Assembly: GCA_009827215.1 (NCBI GenBank)
Contig: WUAJ01000005.1
Coordinates: 1-29,027, forward strand
Reading direction: 5' to 3'
Source: Phycisphaeraceae bacterium
GTDB lineage: Bacteria; Planctomycetota; Phycisphaerae; Phycisphaerales; UBA1924
DNA: 29,027 nt
Numbering within the stretch: the first letter of the stretch is position 1; every line of letters begins with the position of its first letter. The translations under genes were made by a program, and so were the position numbers. The notes under the pieces are model-generated. The model was not told the origin of the DNA and searched no databases. It saw only the letters and a list, made by a program, of their open reading frames with translations. Positions 1 to 7,902 of this stretch are shown in pieces.

Positions 1-3000
1 CAACAACCGGTGAGCCGTCGATCAGCAAGCGTGCATATTGATCGGATCCCAGACCGAAAGTCCACGCGCCGGAGCGTGGGATTTCGAGCGTTCCTGTGAC
101 GACGAGGCCGAAGTAGTCACTCCCGATGCTCTCTTCCCAGGAGCTGCGTGTGATGTTCCAGCTCACGCGCGGTTCGGTTGTAGTCTTCGTCGGCGCCAAC
201 TCGCTGAGTGTATCGAGCGATACGCCGCGTGTGCTGTTGTACCACTTCGCTGTCAGAGCGGCTTCGCCTGTCTCGTAGGGAGGTTCAGGGTCCATGACAT
301 TGAACGCGCTCGCTGGGATGATCTCTTCATAGGGAGCATCCGGCGCTTTCCATGTCACATTGAGTCCCGCATCGGACCATCCCTCCCAGTAGCGGATCTC
401 GAACTTGTGATTTCCCGCCGCGAGGTCCACAAGACCACTGCGCCAGCGATACGAGTGTCCCGTCGTGTCTACAACCACCGGCTCATCATTGATCAGCAGG
501 ATCGCGCTTTGGTCAGATCCGAGATTGAAGGTCCAAGTTCCCGATTCGGGGATCGTCAGCTCGCTCACAAGACGAACACCGAATCGATCGGTGGGGCCAT
601 CCACATAGAATGAACCTCGTGTGATGGGCCATGCAACATTGTCCACGATCGAGGTGGTGGAGTGCTCAGCGTAATCAATCTGCCCCGCGTTGGATGCGTG
701 TCTTGCATTGCTCGTCCAATATGCACGCAGACCTCCTCCAGGCTCGGATGGAGTTTCCGACTCGCGCAACGAGAACGCTGAGCGAGGCACAATGATCTCC
801 GTAGGGACTGTCGGACCTTTCCACGCGAGGTGCAGTCCCGCGTCGGACCAGCCTTCCCAGTAGCGGATCTCGATATCGTGCTTGCCTTCGCTCAAGGAAA
901 CTGTGCCTGTGCGCCAGCGATAGGAATGACCAGTGATGTCGACAACTACAGGCTCGTCATTGATCAGGAGCACGGCACTCTGATCCGATCCGAGTGAGAA
1001 TGTCCAATCGCCGCTCGCGGGAACATCGATCTGTCCGAGGATTCTGGTGCCAAATCGATCGACCGGCGTGTCGTCATCGAAGGAGTCACGCGTGATGCGC
1101 CAAGCAATGTTCGGAACTGTCGTCGCGTGATTGTGATCGGAGAAGTCGATCTGTCCCGCATTGGACGCGTGACGCGCGTTGGTGGTCCAGTACGCTCGCA
1201 GACCTCCACCTCCGGAGTCGTAGGGAGTCTCGCTGGTCGGATGGAAGAACGCGCTCGGCGGGATCACACGCTCCACACCATTTGGAGGTGTCCAGGACAC
1301 CACCAATCCAGCATCGGACCATCCCTCCCAGTAGCGCACCTCGAACTCATGGAGTCCGGCGCTGAGCTCGATCTGTCCATTGCGCCAGCGGAACGAATGT
1401 CCCGTGTCATCGTTCACAACAAGCTGCCCGTTGATGTACAGCTGCGCGGATTGATCGGATCCGAGTCCGAATGTCCATAGTCCATCACTTGGGATGTTGA
1501 TCAGTCCCACGGCACGCAGACCGAATCGATCTGTGGAGACCCCGCCTTCTGAGGTTGAGCTACCAGAGTTGTTAATGATCGTCGTGCCTTCAAACGCGCC
1601 GCGAGTAATTTCCCACGCGATGTTCGATTCGTAGGTCATGCGATCGTAGTTCTGCCAATCGATGTGTCCGACTCGAGACGCATGTCTCGCGTTGTCCACC
1701 CAGTACACACGGAGTCCGCTTCCTCCAGTCCCGAGTTGCTCCCCGTCTTCGTCTGGAGAGAGTGCGGATGATGGAATGACTTGCTCAAACGCATCTCCCG
1801 GTCCTTTCCAAGTGGTCACGAGTCCCGCATTGGACCATCCTTCCCAGTACTGGATCTCGATGTTGTGCTCTCCTGCTGTGAGCGAGCGAGAGCCGTAGCG
1901 CCATCGGAAGGAGTGTCCTGTGGTGTCGTCAACGATCGGAGTACCGTCGATATAGATGCGTGCGGATTGATCGGATCCCAGTCCAAAGGTCCAGGTACCA
2001 GATCGTGGAATATTTATCTTGCCAACAAAGCGATTCGCGAAGCGATCGCTCGGTCCTCCTGTGAAGAACGAGCCGCGTGTGATCGGGTAGTAGATATTCT
2101 GGACGGTCTCCATCGAGTCGTGGTCGGCCCAATGGATCTGACCAACATTGCTTGCATGCCGCGCGTTGTCATAGCGATACGCGTGGAGACCACCCCCTGA
2201 GGTCGGATTGGGAGCACCGCTACCTGGTCGGAACGCGCTGGATGGGATGATCTGCGCGTACGGATCGCTTGGACCTTTCCACGCGACATGGAGCGCTGCG
2301 TCGGACCATCCTTCCCAGTAGCGGATCTCGATGGTGTGATCTCCCTCGCTCAGATCGATGGTCCCGCTGCGCCAACGGAATGAGTGTCCTGTTGGATCCG
2401 CGACGACCAGATTGCCGTCGATGAACAGCAGCGCGGATTGGTCACTCCCAAGATCAAATGTCCAAGTCCCGGCTTCAGGGACATCGATGATCCCGATGAA
2501 TCGTGCCGCGAAGTAATCTGTTGGTCCTCCGAGCTCAAAGCTGCCTCGTGTTTTGCGATAGCTCGGACGCTGGACAGTCTCGACGCGCGTCGCGTTGGAC
2601 CAGTCGATCTGTCCGACATTTCTCGCGTGGCGCACGCTGTGGAACCAGTATGCCCAAAGCCCATCCCCGCCGGGGTCGTAGATCGGTTCTTCAACTGGTG
2701 AAGAAAACGCAGAAGCCGGGACGACTTCTTCCACGCTCATCCCAGGACCAAACCACTTAAGAACAAGTCCGGCATCGGACCACCCTTCCCAGTACAAGAC
2801 CTCGATGTCATGAAGACCAGCGGTCAGTGTTGTGATGGCGCTGCGCGCTCGATACGAGTGTCCTGTTGCGTCCACAATCAGTGGCTCGCCATCAATAAGC
2901 AGCACGGCACTCTGATCGCTCTCAAGCTTGAAGGTCCAGCTCCCATCAGTGGGGATATCGATTTGTCCGACAAGCCGAACAGCGAAGTAGTCTTCAGGAC

Positions 3001-3136
3001 CGCCAATAAAGAACGGATCACGCGAGCGTTCGAAGTTGATCTGATCGACTTGGGTGACCTCGTCGTACTGTTCCCAGTCGACACGACCGATCTGGTTTGC
3101 CGTGCGTGCGTTCGTGTTCCAGTACGCGCGGAGTCC
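1..3136 (-). repeat. Tandem PA14-unit coding repeats (period 471-474 nt, one unit 513 nt)
   Basis: Unit boundaries, set at the GLxAYW codons on the minus strand, are 3136-2663, 2662-2192, 2191-1718, 1717-1205, 1204-734, 733-260 and 259-1 (cut). The most conserved stretch encodes YWEGWSD and recurs with plus-strand copies near 372, 850, 1313, 1831, 2300 and 2777. Units 5 and 6 (1204-260) are the most alike by eye, consistent with a recent duplication. Unit 7 diverges at its start (ALTAKWYNSTRG). Confidence 0.9.
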
Positions 3137-3244
3137 GGGTGTTGAATCGTCGTTCTCGAATGCGAATGCGGAAGCATCGCATACACAGAACGCAATCATT
3201 GCTGTGAGCATATGGAGCAGACTTTTGCCGAGTAGAAGGCTCAT
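1..3244 (-). CDS. Secreted protein of at least seven tandem PA14-like domains (partial, 3' end outside window)
   Basis: The frame is open from an ATG at 3244 to the left edge (1081 codons, no stop), so the protein is larger than seen. Residues 1-28 form a signal peptide ending in ASAFA. Six complete repeats and part of a seventh follow, starting at 3136, 2662, 2191, 1717, 1204, 733 and 259. They are 157-158 residues long, except the fourth (171, with an extra segment near TTIINNSGSS). Each has GLxAYW near the start, then WTF.LGSDQSA, a short IDG strand, GHSYRWR, and YWEGWSDAGL before W.GP. This is the PA14 fold signature. PA14 domains commonly bind glycans or mediate adhesion. All seven copies have Asp-Gln where adhesin-type PA14 lectins have a paired Asp-Asp, so classic calcium-dependent sugar binding is doubtful. 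The protein is probably exported to the cell surface or medium. Its role is unknown. It lies 129 bp downstream of the LamG/beta-helix gene on the same strand. Confidence 0.9.
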   Translation of the reverse strand, partial: MSLLLGKSLLHMLTAMIAFCVCDASAFAFENDDSTPGLRAYWNTNARTANQIGRVDWEQYDEVTQVDQINFERSRDPFFIGGPEDYFAVRLVGQIDIPTDGSWTFKLESDQSAVLLIDGEPLIVDATGHSYRARSAITTLTAGLHDIEVLYWEGWSDAGLVLKWFGPGMSVEEVVPASAFSSPVEEPIYDPGGDGLWAYWFHSVRHARNVGQIDWSNATRVETVQRPSYRKTRGSFELGGPTDYFAARFIGIIDVPEAGTWTFDLGSDQSALLFIDGNLVVADPTGHSFRWRSGTIDLSEGDHTIEIRYWEGWSDAALHVAWKGPSDPYAQIIPSSAFRPGSGAPNPTSGGGLHAYRYDNARHASNVGQIHWADHDSMETVQNIYYPITRGSFFTGGPSDRFANRFVGKINIPRSGTWTFGLGSDQSARIYIDGTPIVDDTTGHSFRWRYGSRSLTAGEHNIEIQYWEGWSNAGLVTTWKGPGDAFEQVIPSSALSPDEDGEQLGTGGSGLRVYWVDNARHASRVGHIDWQNYDRMTYESNIAWEITRGAFEGTTIINNSGSSTSEGGVSTDRFGLRAVGLINIPSDGLWTFGLGSDQSAQLYINGQLVVNDDTGHSFRWRNGQIELSAGLHEFEVRYWEGWSDAGLVVSWTPPNGVERVIPPSAFFHPTSETPYDSGGGGLRAYWTTNARHASNAGQIDFSDHNHATTVPNIAWRITRDSFDDDTPVDRFGTRILGQIDVPASGDWTFSLGSDQSAVLLINDEPVVVDITGHSYRWRTGTVSLSEGKHDIEIRYWEGWSDAGLHLAWKGPTVPTEIIVPRSAFSLRESETPSEPGGGLRAYWTSNARHASNAGQIDYAEHSTTSIVDNVAWPITRGSFYVDGPTDRFGVRLVSELTIPESGTWTFNLGSDQSAILLINDEPVVVDTTGHSYRWRSGLVDLAAGNHKFEIRYWEGWSDAGLNVTWKAPDAPYEEIIPASAFNVMDPEPPYETGEAALTAKWYNSTRGVSLDTLSELAPTKTTTEPRVSWNITRSSWEESIGSDYFGLVVTGTLEIPRSGAWTFGLGSDQYARLLIDGSPVV

Positions 3245-3312
3245 AGATCGTGTATCGGACACATGGAATGGGGGATAGTGCCTAGTCCACAGAGCAGAAG
3301 ATTCGCAGATTC

Positions 3313-3332
3313 GAGAGCTCATGAAGGCTCTC
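3313..3332. other. Weak 6-bp inverted repeat in the spacer between the LamG and PA14 genes
   Basis: GAGAGC (3313-3318) and GCTCTC (3327-3332) can form a 6-bp stem with an 8-nt loop. No T-tract follows in either direction, so a rho-independent terminator is not supported. It may be a weak stem in the leader of the PA14 gene. Confidence 0.25.
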
Positions 3333-3373
3333 TATGTATGGATTACGAGGGTCCGATAGAGAGTGCCGTCCAA

Positions 3374-5356
3374 TCAACGATCTGTATCGATCCCGATCTC
3401 GCGCCACTGGACTACGCGAGCTCTGGTAGGCTCGGTCACGATCTCGTATGCTCCGAGATCCACTTGTGCGACCCCGTCCTCATCGCCATCATCAGGGCGA
3501 GGGTTGCCGGCGATGTCTGTTGATGGCGCGTTGGATGATGTCCCGGCATCAATCGCGGGAGACCCTCGCTGGAGCGAGAAGTCGCCAATCTCAGGATCAG
3601 TGAAGCGCGGGCTCGATGTGATAATTGCGGATTCGTATGCTCTGTTGAATCCTGACATGTCGTAGTTGATGTTGTGTTCAAGAAGCCCCGTTACAGATGG
3701 TGCGGCGTTATTGCTTGGAAGAGTTAGCAAGCCATAGTAAGAGTTTGAGATGATGTTGTTTGATATCAAAGCTGCGCTTGGGGCGTACGCGTACATGTAG
3801 ACTGGTATGTACGAGTTCGTTACTGTGTTGTTTAGGATTAAGTGCTCATTTGCATCCGTGATGTGCAAGCTTGTGTAAATACCAACATCACAATCCGAGA
3901 TTTGATTGTTCTTGATTTCAAGTCGTTCAATTATTGGCTTTCGTGCGCCAGTGACTGCTATGCCATATGCGGTGTTGGGTCTGTAGTAGAGCGAAGGTGT
4001 TGAACCGCCCCCTTTTGCTAATCCCGAACTATTATACAGTGATCCTTTTAGAGAGAGATCGTTCTGATTGATGATGATTGTTGAAGGGGTCGTCGTGTTT
4101 TCTGGTGTTAGCCAAACGCAGTGCGATGAATCACTTGAGCGTACGAATGTGCAGTCTGAAATAGTGACATCACTCGTTGGTGTAGAATATACCGCGTATC
4201 CTGCAGGAACATCCATAGTGCAGTTTGTAATTGCAAAGCCTGCGTTTGGTGCAACAATGCAGTAGTCGATTTGGTTATTGATCGCAAACCCATCGAACTG
4301 CCAATGCTGAAGACCATCGAGCATGATTCCATAGGAACGCGTGTATCCACCTTCAATGATTACATCGCCAGCGATATCGTTTGTGTAGTCTCCATTCCGG
4401 TCTGCTATAACAGAGATTGGAGATTGCTCAGTTCCCGAGATTGCGTCAACTCCATCCCCTGATCCAATGGAAATGTCCTCTTGATAGATGCCGGGTCCCA
4501 CATATACAGTGGTTCCCTCTACAGTGCAGTTGTTAATAGCGTTTTGAATTGTGCGGAACGCCGTTGAGGGTGAGAGCCCATCATTGGAATCAGATCCACG
4601 CTTGCGGACATAGTAAATAGGCGGAGGGGCTTGTGAGAACAGCTCAACCTCTTCGGCGCTCAGCACGCGGTTGTAAATTCGGAAGTCGTCGAGGGATCCT
4701 TTATAGAAACGCTTTGAACCAGAAATGTCTCTCCCCACATACGCCGTCGCGTTTGGGATCTTGGGGGTACCAAAGCCAGTGATTGTGTGCTGGAGCACAT
4801 TGTCGAGGTAGAGCTTCGCCGTTCCGCCGTTGGAGCTATCGATCGTGACGACCGCTGCGTGCCACTGATTGTCATCGACTCTTGTGCTTGATACAAGATC
4901 GACATAGGTCCCACTCTGTGGCGACATCCTGAAAACCAGCTTCGCGTCGCGGCCGCTGGAATATCCGACCTGCCAGATCGTGAGCCACCATTGTCGATCT
5001 TTCCAATGCGCGTTTCGAGCGGTCAAGACGCGAAACTGACTCGCGTCATCATTCTTGAACCAGCACGCGATCGAGTAGCTCGACATGTCGTACTCATCCG
5101 GCTGACCCATCGCGATCTTTGCATCGAGTCCGTTAAACTCGATCGCGCCGTCGAGGTATCCTTCGCCCCACTGCGTGCCTCCGAGTACTTGGGAGTCAAA
5201 GTCAGAATCAGAACTGTCGTATGCGATATTGCCGCTGACTTCGTCAAACTTGAAGTGCGTGATCAAACCCTCATCGAGATCTTGCGAGAGCGCTGTGCTC
5301 TGGAAGATGAGCGTGAACAGGAGCAGTAGAATGGATCGGATCCGATCGGAAGACAT
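3374..5356 (-). CDS. Secreted LamG-domain and right-handed beta-helix protein
   Basis: The 660-residue protein starts with a signal peptide (residues 1-25, hydrophobic ILLLLFTLIF). A LamG/concanavalin-A-like domain covers about 27-243: it opens with HFKFDE, continues through FNGLD and QWHAAVV, and ends in YKGSLDDFRIYNRVLS, the usual closing strand of this family. From about residue 247 YYVRKRGSDSNDG opens a beta-helix of the DUF1565/NosD/pectate-lyase-like type (about 247-570) with short repeated N-rich turns. The C-terminus (about 597-640) has GSPAIDAG, D.AGNPRP and DLGAYE, the hallmark of the choice-of-anchor Q style tail in bacterial polymorphic surface proteins. Such proteins usually bind or cleave polysaccharides, but no catalytic residues can be assigned. 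The helix-coding part (about 3650-4620) is poorer in GC and GATC than the rest of the gene. Confidence 0.88.
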   Translation of the reverse strand: MSSDRIRSILLLLFTLIFQSTALSQDLDEGLITHFKFDEVSGNIAYDSSDSDFDSQVLGGTQWGEGYLDGAIEFNGLDAKIAMGQPDEYDMSSYSIACWFKNDDASQFRVLTARNAHWKDRQWWLTIWQVGYSSGRDAKLVFRMSPQSGTYVDLVSSTRVDDNQWHAAVVTIDSSNGGTAKLYLDNVLQHTITGFGTPKIPNATAYVGRDISGSKRFYKGSLDDFRIYNRVLSAEEVELFSQAPPPIYYVRKRGSDSNDGLSPSTAFRTIQNAINNCTVEGTTVYVGPGIYQEDISIGSGDGVDAISGTEQSPISVIADRNGDYTNDIAGDVIIEGGYTRSYGIMLDGLQHWQFDGFAINNQIDYCIVAPNAGFAITNCTMDVPAGYAVYSTPTSDVTISDCTFVRSSDSSHCVWLTPENTTTPSTIIINQNDLSLKGSLYNSSGLAKGGGSTPSLYYRPNTAYGIAVTGARKPIIERLEIKNNQISDCDVGIYTSLHITDANEHLILNNTVTNSYIPVYMYAYAPSAALISNNIISNSYYGLLTLPSNNAAPSVTGLLEHNINYDMSGFNRAYESAIITSSPRFTDPEIGDFSLQRGSPAIDAGTSSNAPSTDIAGNPRPDDGDEDGVAQVDLGAYEIVTEPTRARVVQWREIGIDTDR

Positions 5357-5365
5357 GTCAATTGA

Positions 5366-5377
5366 CTTCGATCGAAG
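5366..5377. promoter_or_regulatory. Perfect 12-nt palindrome just upstream of the LamG gene start
   Basis: CTTCGATCGAAG at 5366-5377 is perfectly self-complementary. It sits 9 nt upstream of the LamG/beta-helix ATG, in a 61-nt spacer after the Hsp70 gene. It could be a dimeric regulator site or a small leader hairpin. Since GATC is frequent throughout the window, a chance palindrome around GATC is also possible. Confidence 0.25.
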
Positions 5378-5417
5378 ATGAACTGGTGATTATCGGGATC
5401 GTGAGTTGAAATCGAAT

Positions 5418-7313
5418 TCAAGGTTTATCGGACGGCGCATCCGATTCGTTCCGCAGCGAGGCCGCGATCCCGACCTCTTGTAGACGCATACTCGCACGAT
5501 CGAGGTCTTCTTTCGCTTCATGGAACTCGTTCGGATTCACACTGGACCAATCAGCACTCGCGCGATCAATGAAATCCTGCAGAGCCTTGAGCTTCGATTT
5601 CAGCTCAACCTGATACTCTTGCTCAAGGAGATCGCGATGCTTATTGAGCCGATCGCTGATCCACTTGATGTCGAGCTTCGCGTTGGTGATGAGATCAGCG
5701 ATCTGATGACGCGTCATGTCCGATCGTGCATGTTGGAAGCTCTCTTGCTCGATGCGTTCGACTTCGTCTTCTGTTAAGCCATGATTTGGGACGATCTGAA
5801 CGGATGCACGCTTCCCTGAGCGTTCTTCGATCGCGCTGACATTGAGAATCCCATTCGCATCGACGAAAAACTCGACGACTAACTTCGGAACTCCCGCGGG
5901 CATCGGAGGGATCCCGCGCAGCTCGAACTCTCCAAGCGATCGGCAGTCTTCGACCATCTCGCGTTCGCCTTGGAGCACATGGAGCTTGATGTTGACCTGC
6001 CCATCGACTTGTGTAGAAAACCGCTCGATGGCGCGTGTTGGGACCGTCGTGTTGCGCATGATGAGCTTCGCGACGGCGCCTCCTGCAGTTTCGATCCCAA
6101 GAGACAACGGCACCACATCAAGCAGCAGCGATCCAGAGGAAGATCCGGACAGGATCGATGCTTGCACTCCGGCGCCCATCGCGACCACCTTGTCCGGATC
6201 GAGCGCTGTATACGGCTCGATCCCAAAGAACGCGCCGGCGCGCTCTTGCACGAGCGGGATGCGCGTGGAACCTCCAACCATCACCAGCGCGTCGATCGCA
6301 TCGCCGCCGGGTTGTTTCTTCGCATCACGCATCGCGCGATCGCACGCGCTCATGGCGCGGTCGATCCATTTGGAGATGAGCTCCTCAAACTCGTCACGAT
6401 TGATCGTCCGCTCGTACACACGATCGTTCCCGAGCTCGATGCGCACGCTCGCGGCTTCTTGCTCAGAGAGCGCATGCTTCACCGAGCGTGCGAACTGTGT
6501 GAGAGCTGTGCGTGTCGAAGCGTCGAAGGTGGATTCATCCGTGTCGATGCTGATCCCGAGCTGCGAGCGGATCTCGTTCATGAACAGCTCGACGAGCATG
6601 TGATCGACATCATCACCTCCGAGGTGCGTGTCTCCTGCGGTCGCGAGGACCTGGAAGAATTCCGTCGGATTGGTATCGTCGCTTGGAGTGAGTCTGAGGA
6701 TGGAGATATCAAAGGTTCCGCCGCCGAGATCAAAGACGGCAATGGTTTTGGGTTGTGCGGATCCGGTCCCCAAGCCATAAGCGAGCGCCGCGGCGGTGGG
6801 TTCGTTGACGATCCGCACGACCTCGAGTCCAGCAAGTCGACCCGCGTCGCGCGTCGCTTGGCGCTGAGCATCGTCAAAGTACGCCGGGACAGTCACCACG
6901 GCTTTGGATACTGGATGTCCAAGCGATGCTTCGGCGCGCTCTTTGAGTGCTCCCAAGATTCGCGCTGAGATCTCTTGCGGAGAGATCAGCCGACCATCAG
7001 GGAGTTGCACGCGAGCGGTGTTGTGCTCGCCTTGGACGACACTGTAGTTGAGGTACTTGAGATCGTTCTGGACATCCTCGAGCGATCGTCCCATAAGACG
7101 CTTCGCGGAGTGGATGGTGGTCAGCGGGAACTGTGTGGATTGATCGCGTGCGTCTCTGCCGACAGTGATCGAACCATCGTCGTTGTAGCGCACGACTGAT
7201 GGGAGCATCGGATCATCTCCGATTACGCGTGGACCTTCGTGGTCGTTGATCGCGATGAGCGAGTTGGTGGTCCCGAGATCGATCCCGAGGATGATGTCTT
7301 TGGAATCAGTCAT
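5418..7313 (-). CDS. hscA: HscA-like Hsp70 family chaperone
   Basis: The 631-residue protein is a complete Hsp70. The ATPase domain has the phosphate-1 loop GIDLGTTNS (residues 10-18), VPAYFDDAQRQAT (142-154), NEPTAAALAYG (170-180) and phosphate-2 FDLGGGTFD (194-202). The interdomain linker LLLDVVPLSLGIE is followed by the beta-sandwich substrate domain and a helical lid. Features such as KRLMGRSLEDVQ, VPAYFDDAQRQ and VLATAGDTHLGGDD are closer to the Fe-S assembly chaperone HscA than to DnaK, as is the length (HscA about 616, DnaK about 638). No hscB, iscU or other Fe-S genes are nearby, so the client is uncertain and the symbol is tentative. It is the second gene of a pair: its ATG is 6 nt after the stop of the upstream lipoprotein gene. 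Hsp70 is certain; the HscA subtype is moderately supported. Confidence 0.93.
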   Translation of the reverse strand: MTDSKDIILGIDLGTTNSLIAINDHEGPRVIGDDPMLPSVVRYNDDGSITVGRDARDQSTQFPLTTIHSAKRLMGRSLEDVQNDLKYLNYSVVQGEHNTARVQLPDGRLISPQEISARILGALKERAEASLGHPVSKAVVTVPAYFDDAQRQATRDAGRLAGLEVVRIVNEPTAAALAYGLGTGSAQPKTIAVFDLGGGTFDISILRLTPSDDTNPTEFFQVLATAGDTHLGGDDVDHMLVELFMNEIRSQLGISIDTDESTFDASTRTALTQFARSVKHALSEQEAASVRIELGNDRVYERTINRDEFEELISKWIDRAMSACDRAMRDAKKQPGGDAIDALVMVGGSTRIPLVQERAGAFFGIEPYTALDPDKVVAMGAGVQASILSGSSSGSLLLDVVPLSLGIETAGGAVAKLIMRNTTVPTRAIERFSTQVDGQVNIKLHVLQGEREMVEDCRSLGEFELRGIPPMPAGVPKLVVEFFVDANGILNVSAIEERSGKRASVQIVPNHGLTEDEVERIEQESFQHARSDMTRHQIADLITNAKLDIKWISDRLNKHRDLLEQEYQVELKSKLKALQDFIDRASADWSSVNPNEFHEAKEDLDRASMRLQEVGIAASLRNESDAPSDKP

Positions 7314-7319
7314 GGAAAC

Positions 7320-7856
7320 TTATGGGCTTTGTGTATCTGGGACTCGTTTGGGGACCGTGTCGATCCATGAGAGCTGCGCGAGTGCATCGACGATCGCCGC
7401 GGCTTGTTGATTCTGATGATCAAATGAGAACACCTGATCAGTGGAGTTGAGATGGACCTCGATGATGATCCCAGAGTCCGACTCGATCATGCTCTGCGGC
7501 TGTCCCGCTCTCATGATTTCAGACCCCATTTCTGAGCGTCCCGCTTGTGATTCGAGCAGATTGGCGGTCATCAGCCAGATCGCGTCCATCTGATTGTGAT
7601 CGAGTCGACGCGTGAATCCTGGATAGGTCTCCAGACTCGATCCAGATCCAAACGAGGATCGCAGGACCGACGCGGTATCGATCAGATAGCGAGCATCGCG
7701 ATGGGTCCCCTCAGCATTGTCATCGGAGTTCATGACGACGACGCCGAGCCGAAAGTCGCCGGGACGAAGATCCGGGATCTCGATCGGTCCGGATCGGCAC
7801 CCGCTTAGGTAGATTCCGAGTGCGCCAAGAACGCAGAATGTGCTGATTCGTCGCAT
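7320..7856 (-). CDS. Small hypothetical lipoprotein upstream of the Hsp70 gene
   Basis: The 178-residue product starts MRRISTFCVLGALGIYLSGC. This is a short basic n-region, a hydrophobic stretch and a lipobox (LSGC) with the lipidated Cys at position 20, so it should be anchored in a membrane facing the periplasm. The rest (SGPIEIPDLRPGDFRLGVVVM and onward) alternates beta-strand-like segments without a family motif that I recognise. It is followed after 6 nt by the HscA-like Hsp70 gene and is probably co-transcribed with it. It is divergent from pheT, with a 46-nt spacer. No function can be assigned. Confidence 0.78.
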   Translation of the reverse strand: MRRISTFCVLGALGIYLSGCRSGPIEIPDLRPGDFRLGVVVMNSDDNAEGTHRDARYLIDTASVLRSSFGSGSSLETYPGFTRRLDHNQMDAIWLMTANLLESQAGRSEMGSEIMRAGQPQSMIESDSGIIIEVHLNSTDQVFSFDHQNQQAAAIVDALAQLSWIDTVPKRVPDTQSP

Positions 7857-7887
7857 GTTGGAGTCTATGCAAGCACGAGCGGCGCGC

Positions 7888-7893
7888 TATCCT
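7888..7893 (+). promoter_or_regulatory. Candidate -10 element close to the pheT start codon
   Basis: TATCCT (7888-7893) resembles a -10 hexamer and ends 9 nt before the pheT ATG at 7903. Initiation about 7 nt downstream would give an mRNA with almost no leader. No convincing -35 or Shine-Dalgarno sequence is visible. The whole divergent spacer to the lipoprotein gene is only 46 nt. Confidence 0.3.
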
Positions 7894-7902
7894 TGCAGTC
7901 CA

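Noticed and set aside
1..3244. CRISPR-like or other non-coding repeat array suggested by the regular 470-nt spacing
   Set aside because: The repeats are in one open frame and encode PA14 domains; there are no short direct repeats with unique spacers.
5842..6968. Long plus-strand open frames (253 and 332 codons) antisense to the Hsp70 gene
   Set aside because: They are antisense shadows of a strongly conserved Hsp70 coding sequence, arising from codon bias; their translations show no domain.
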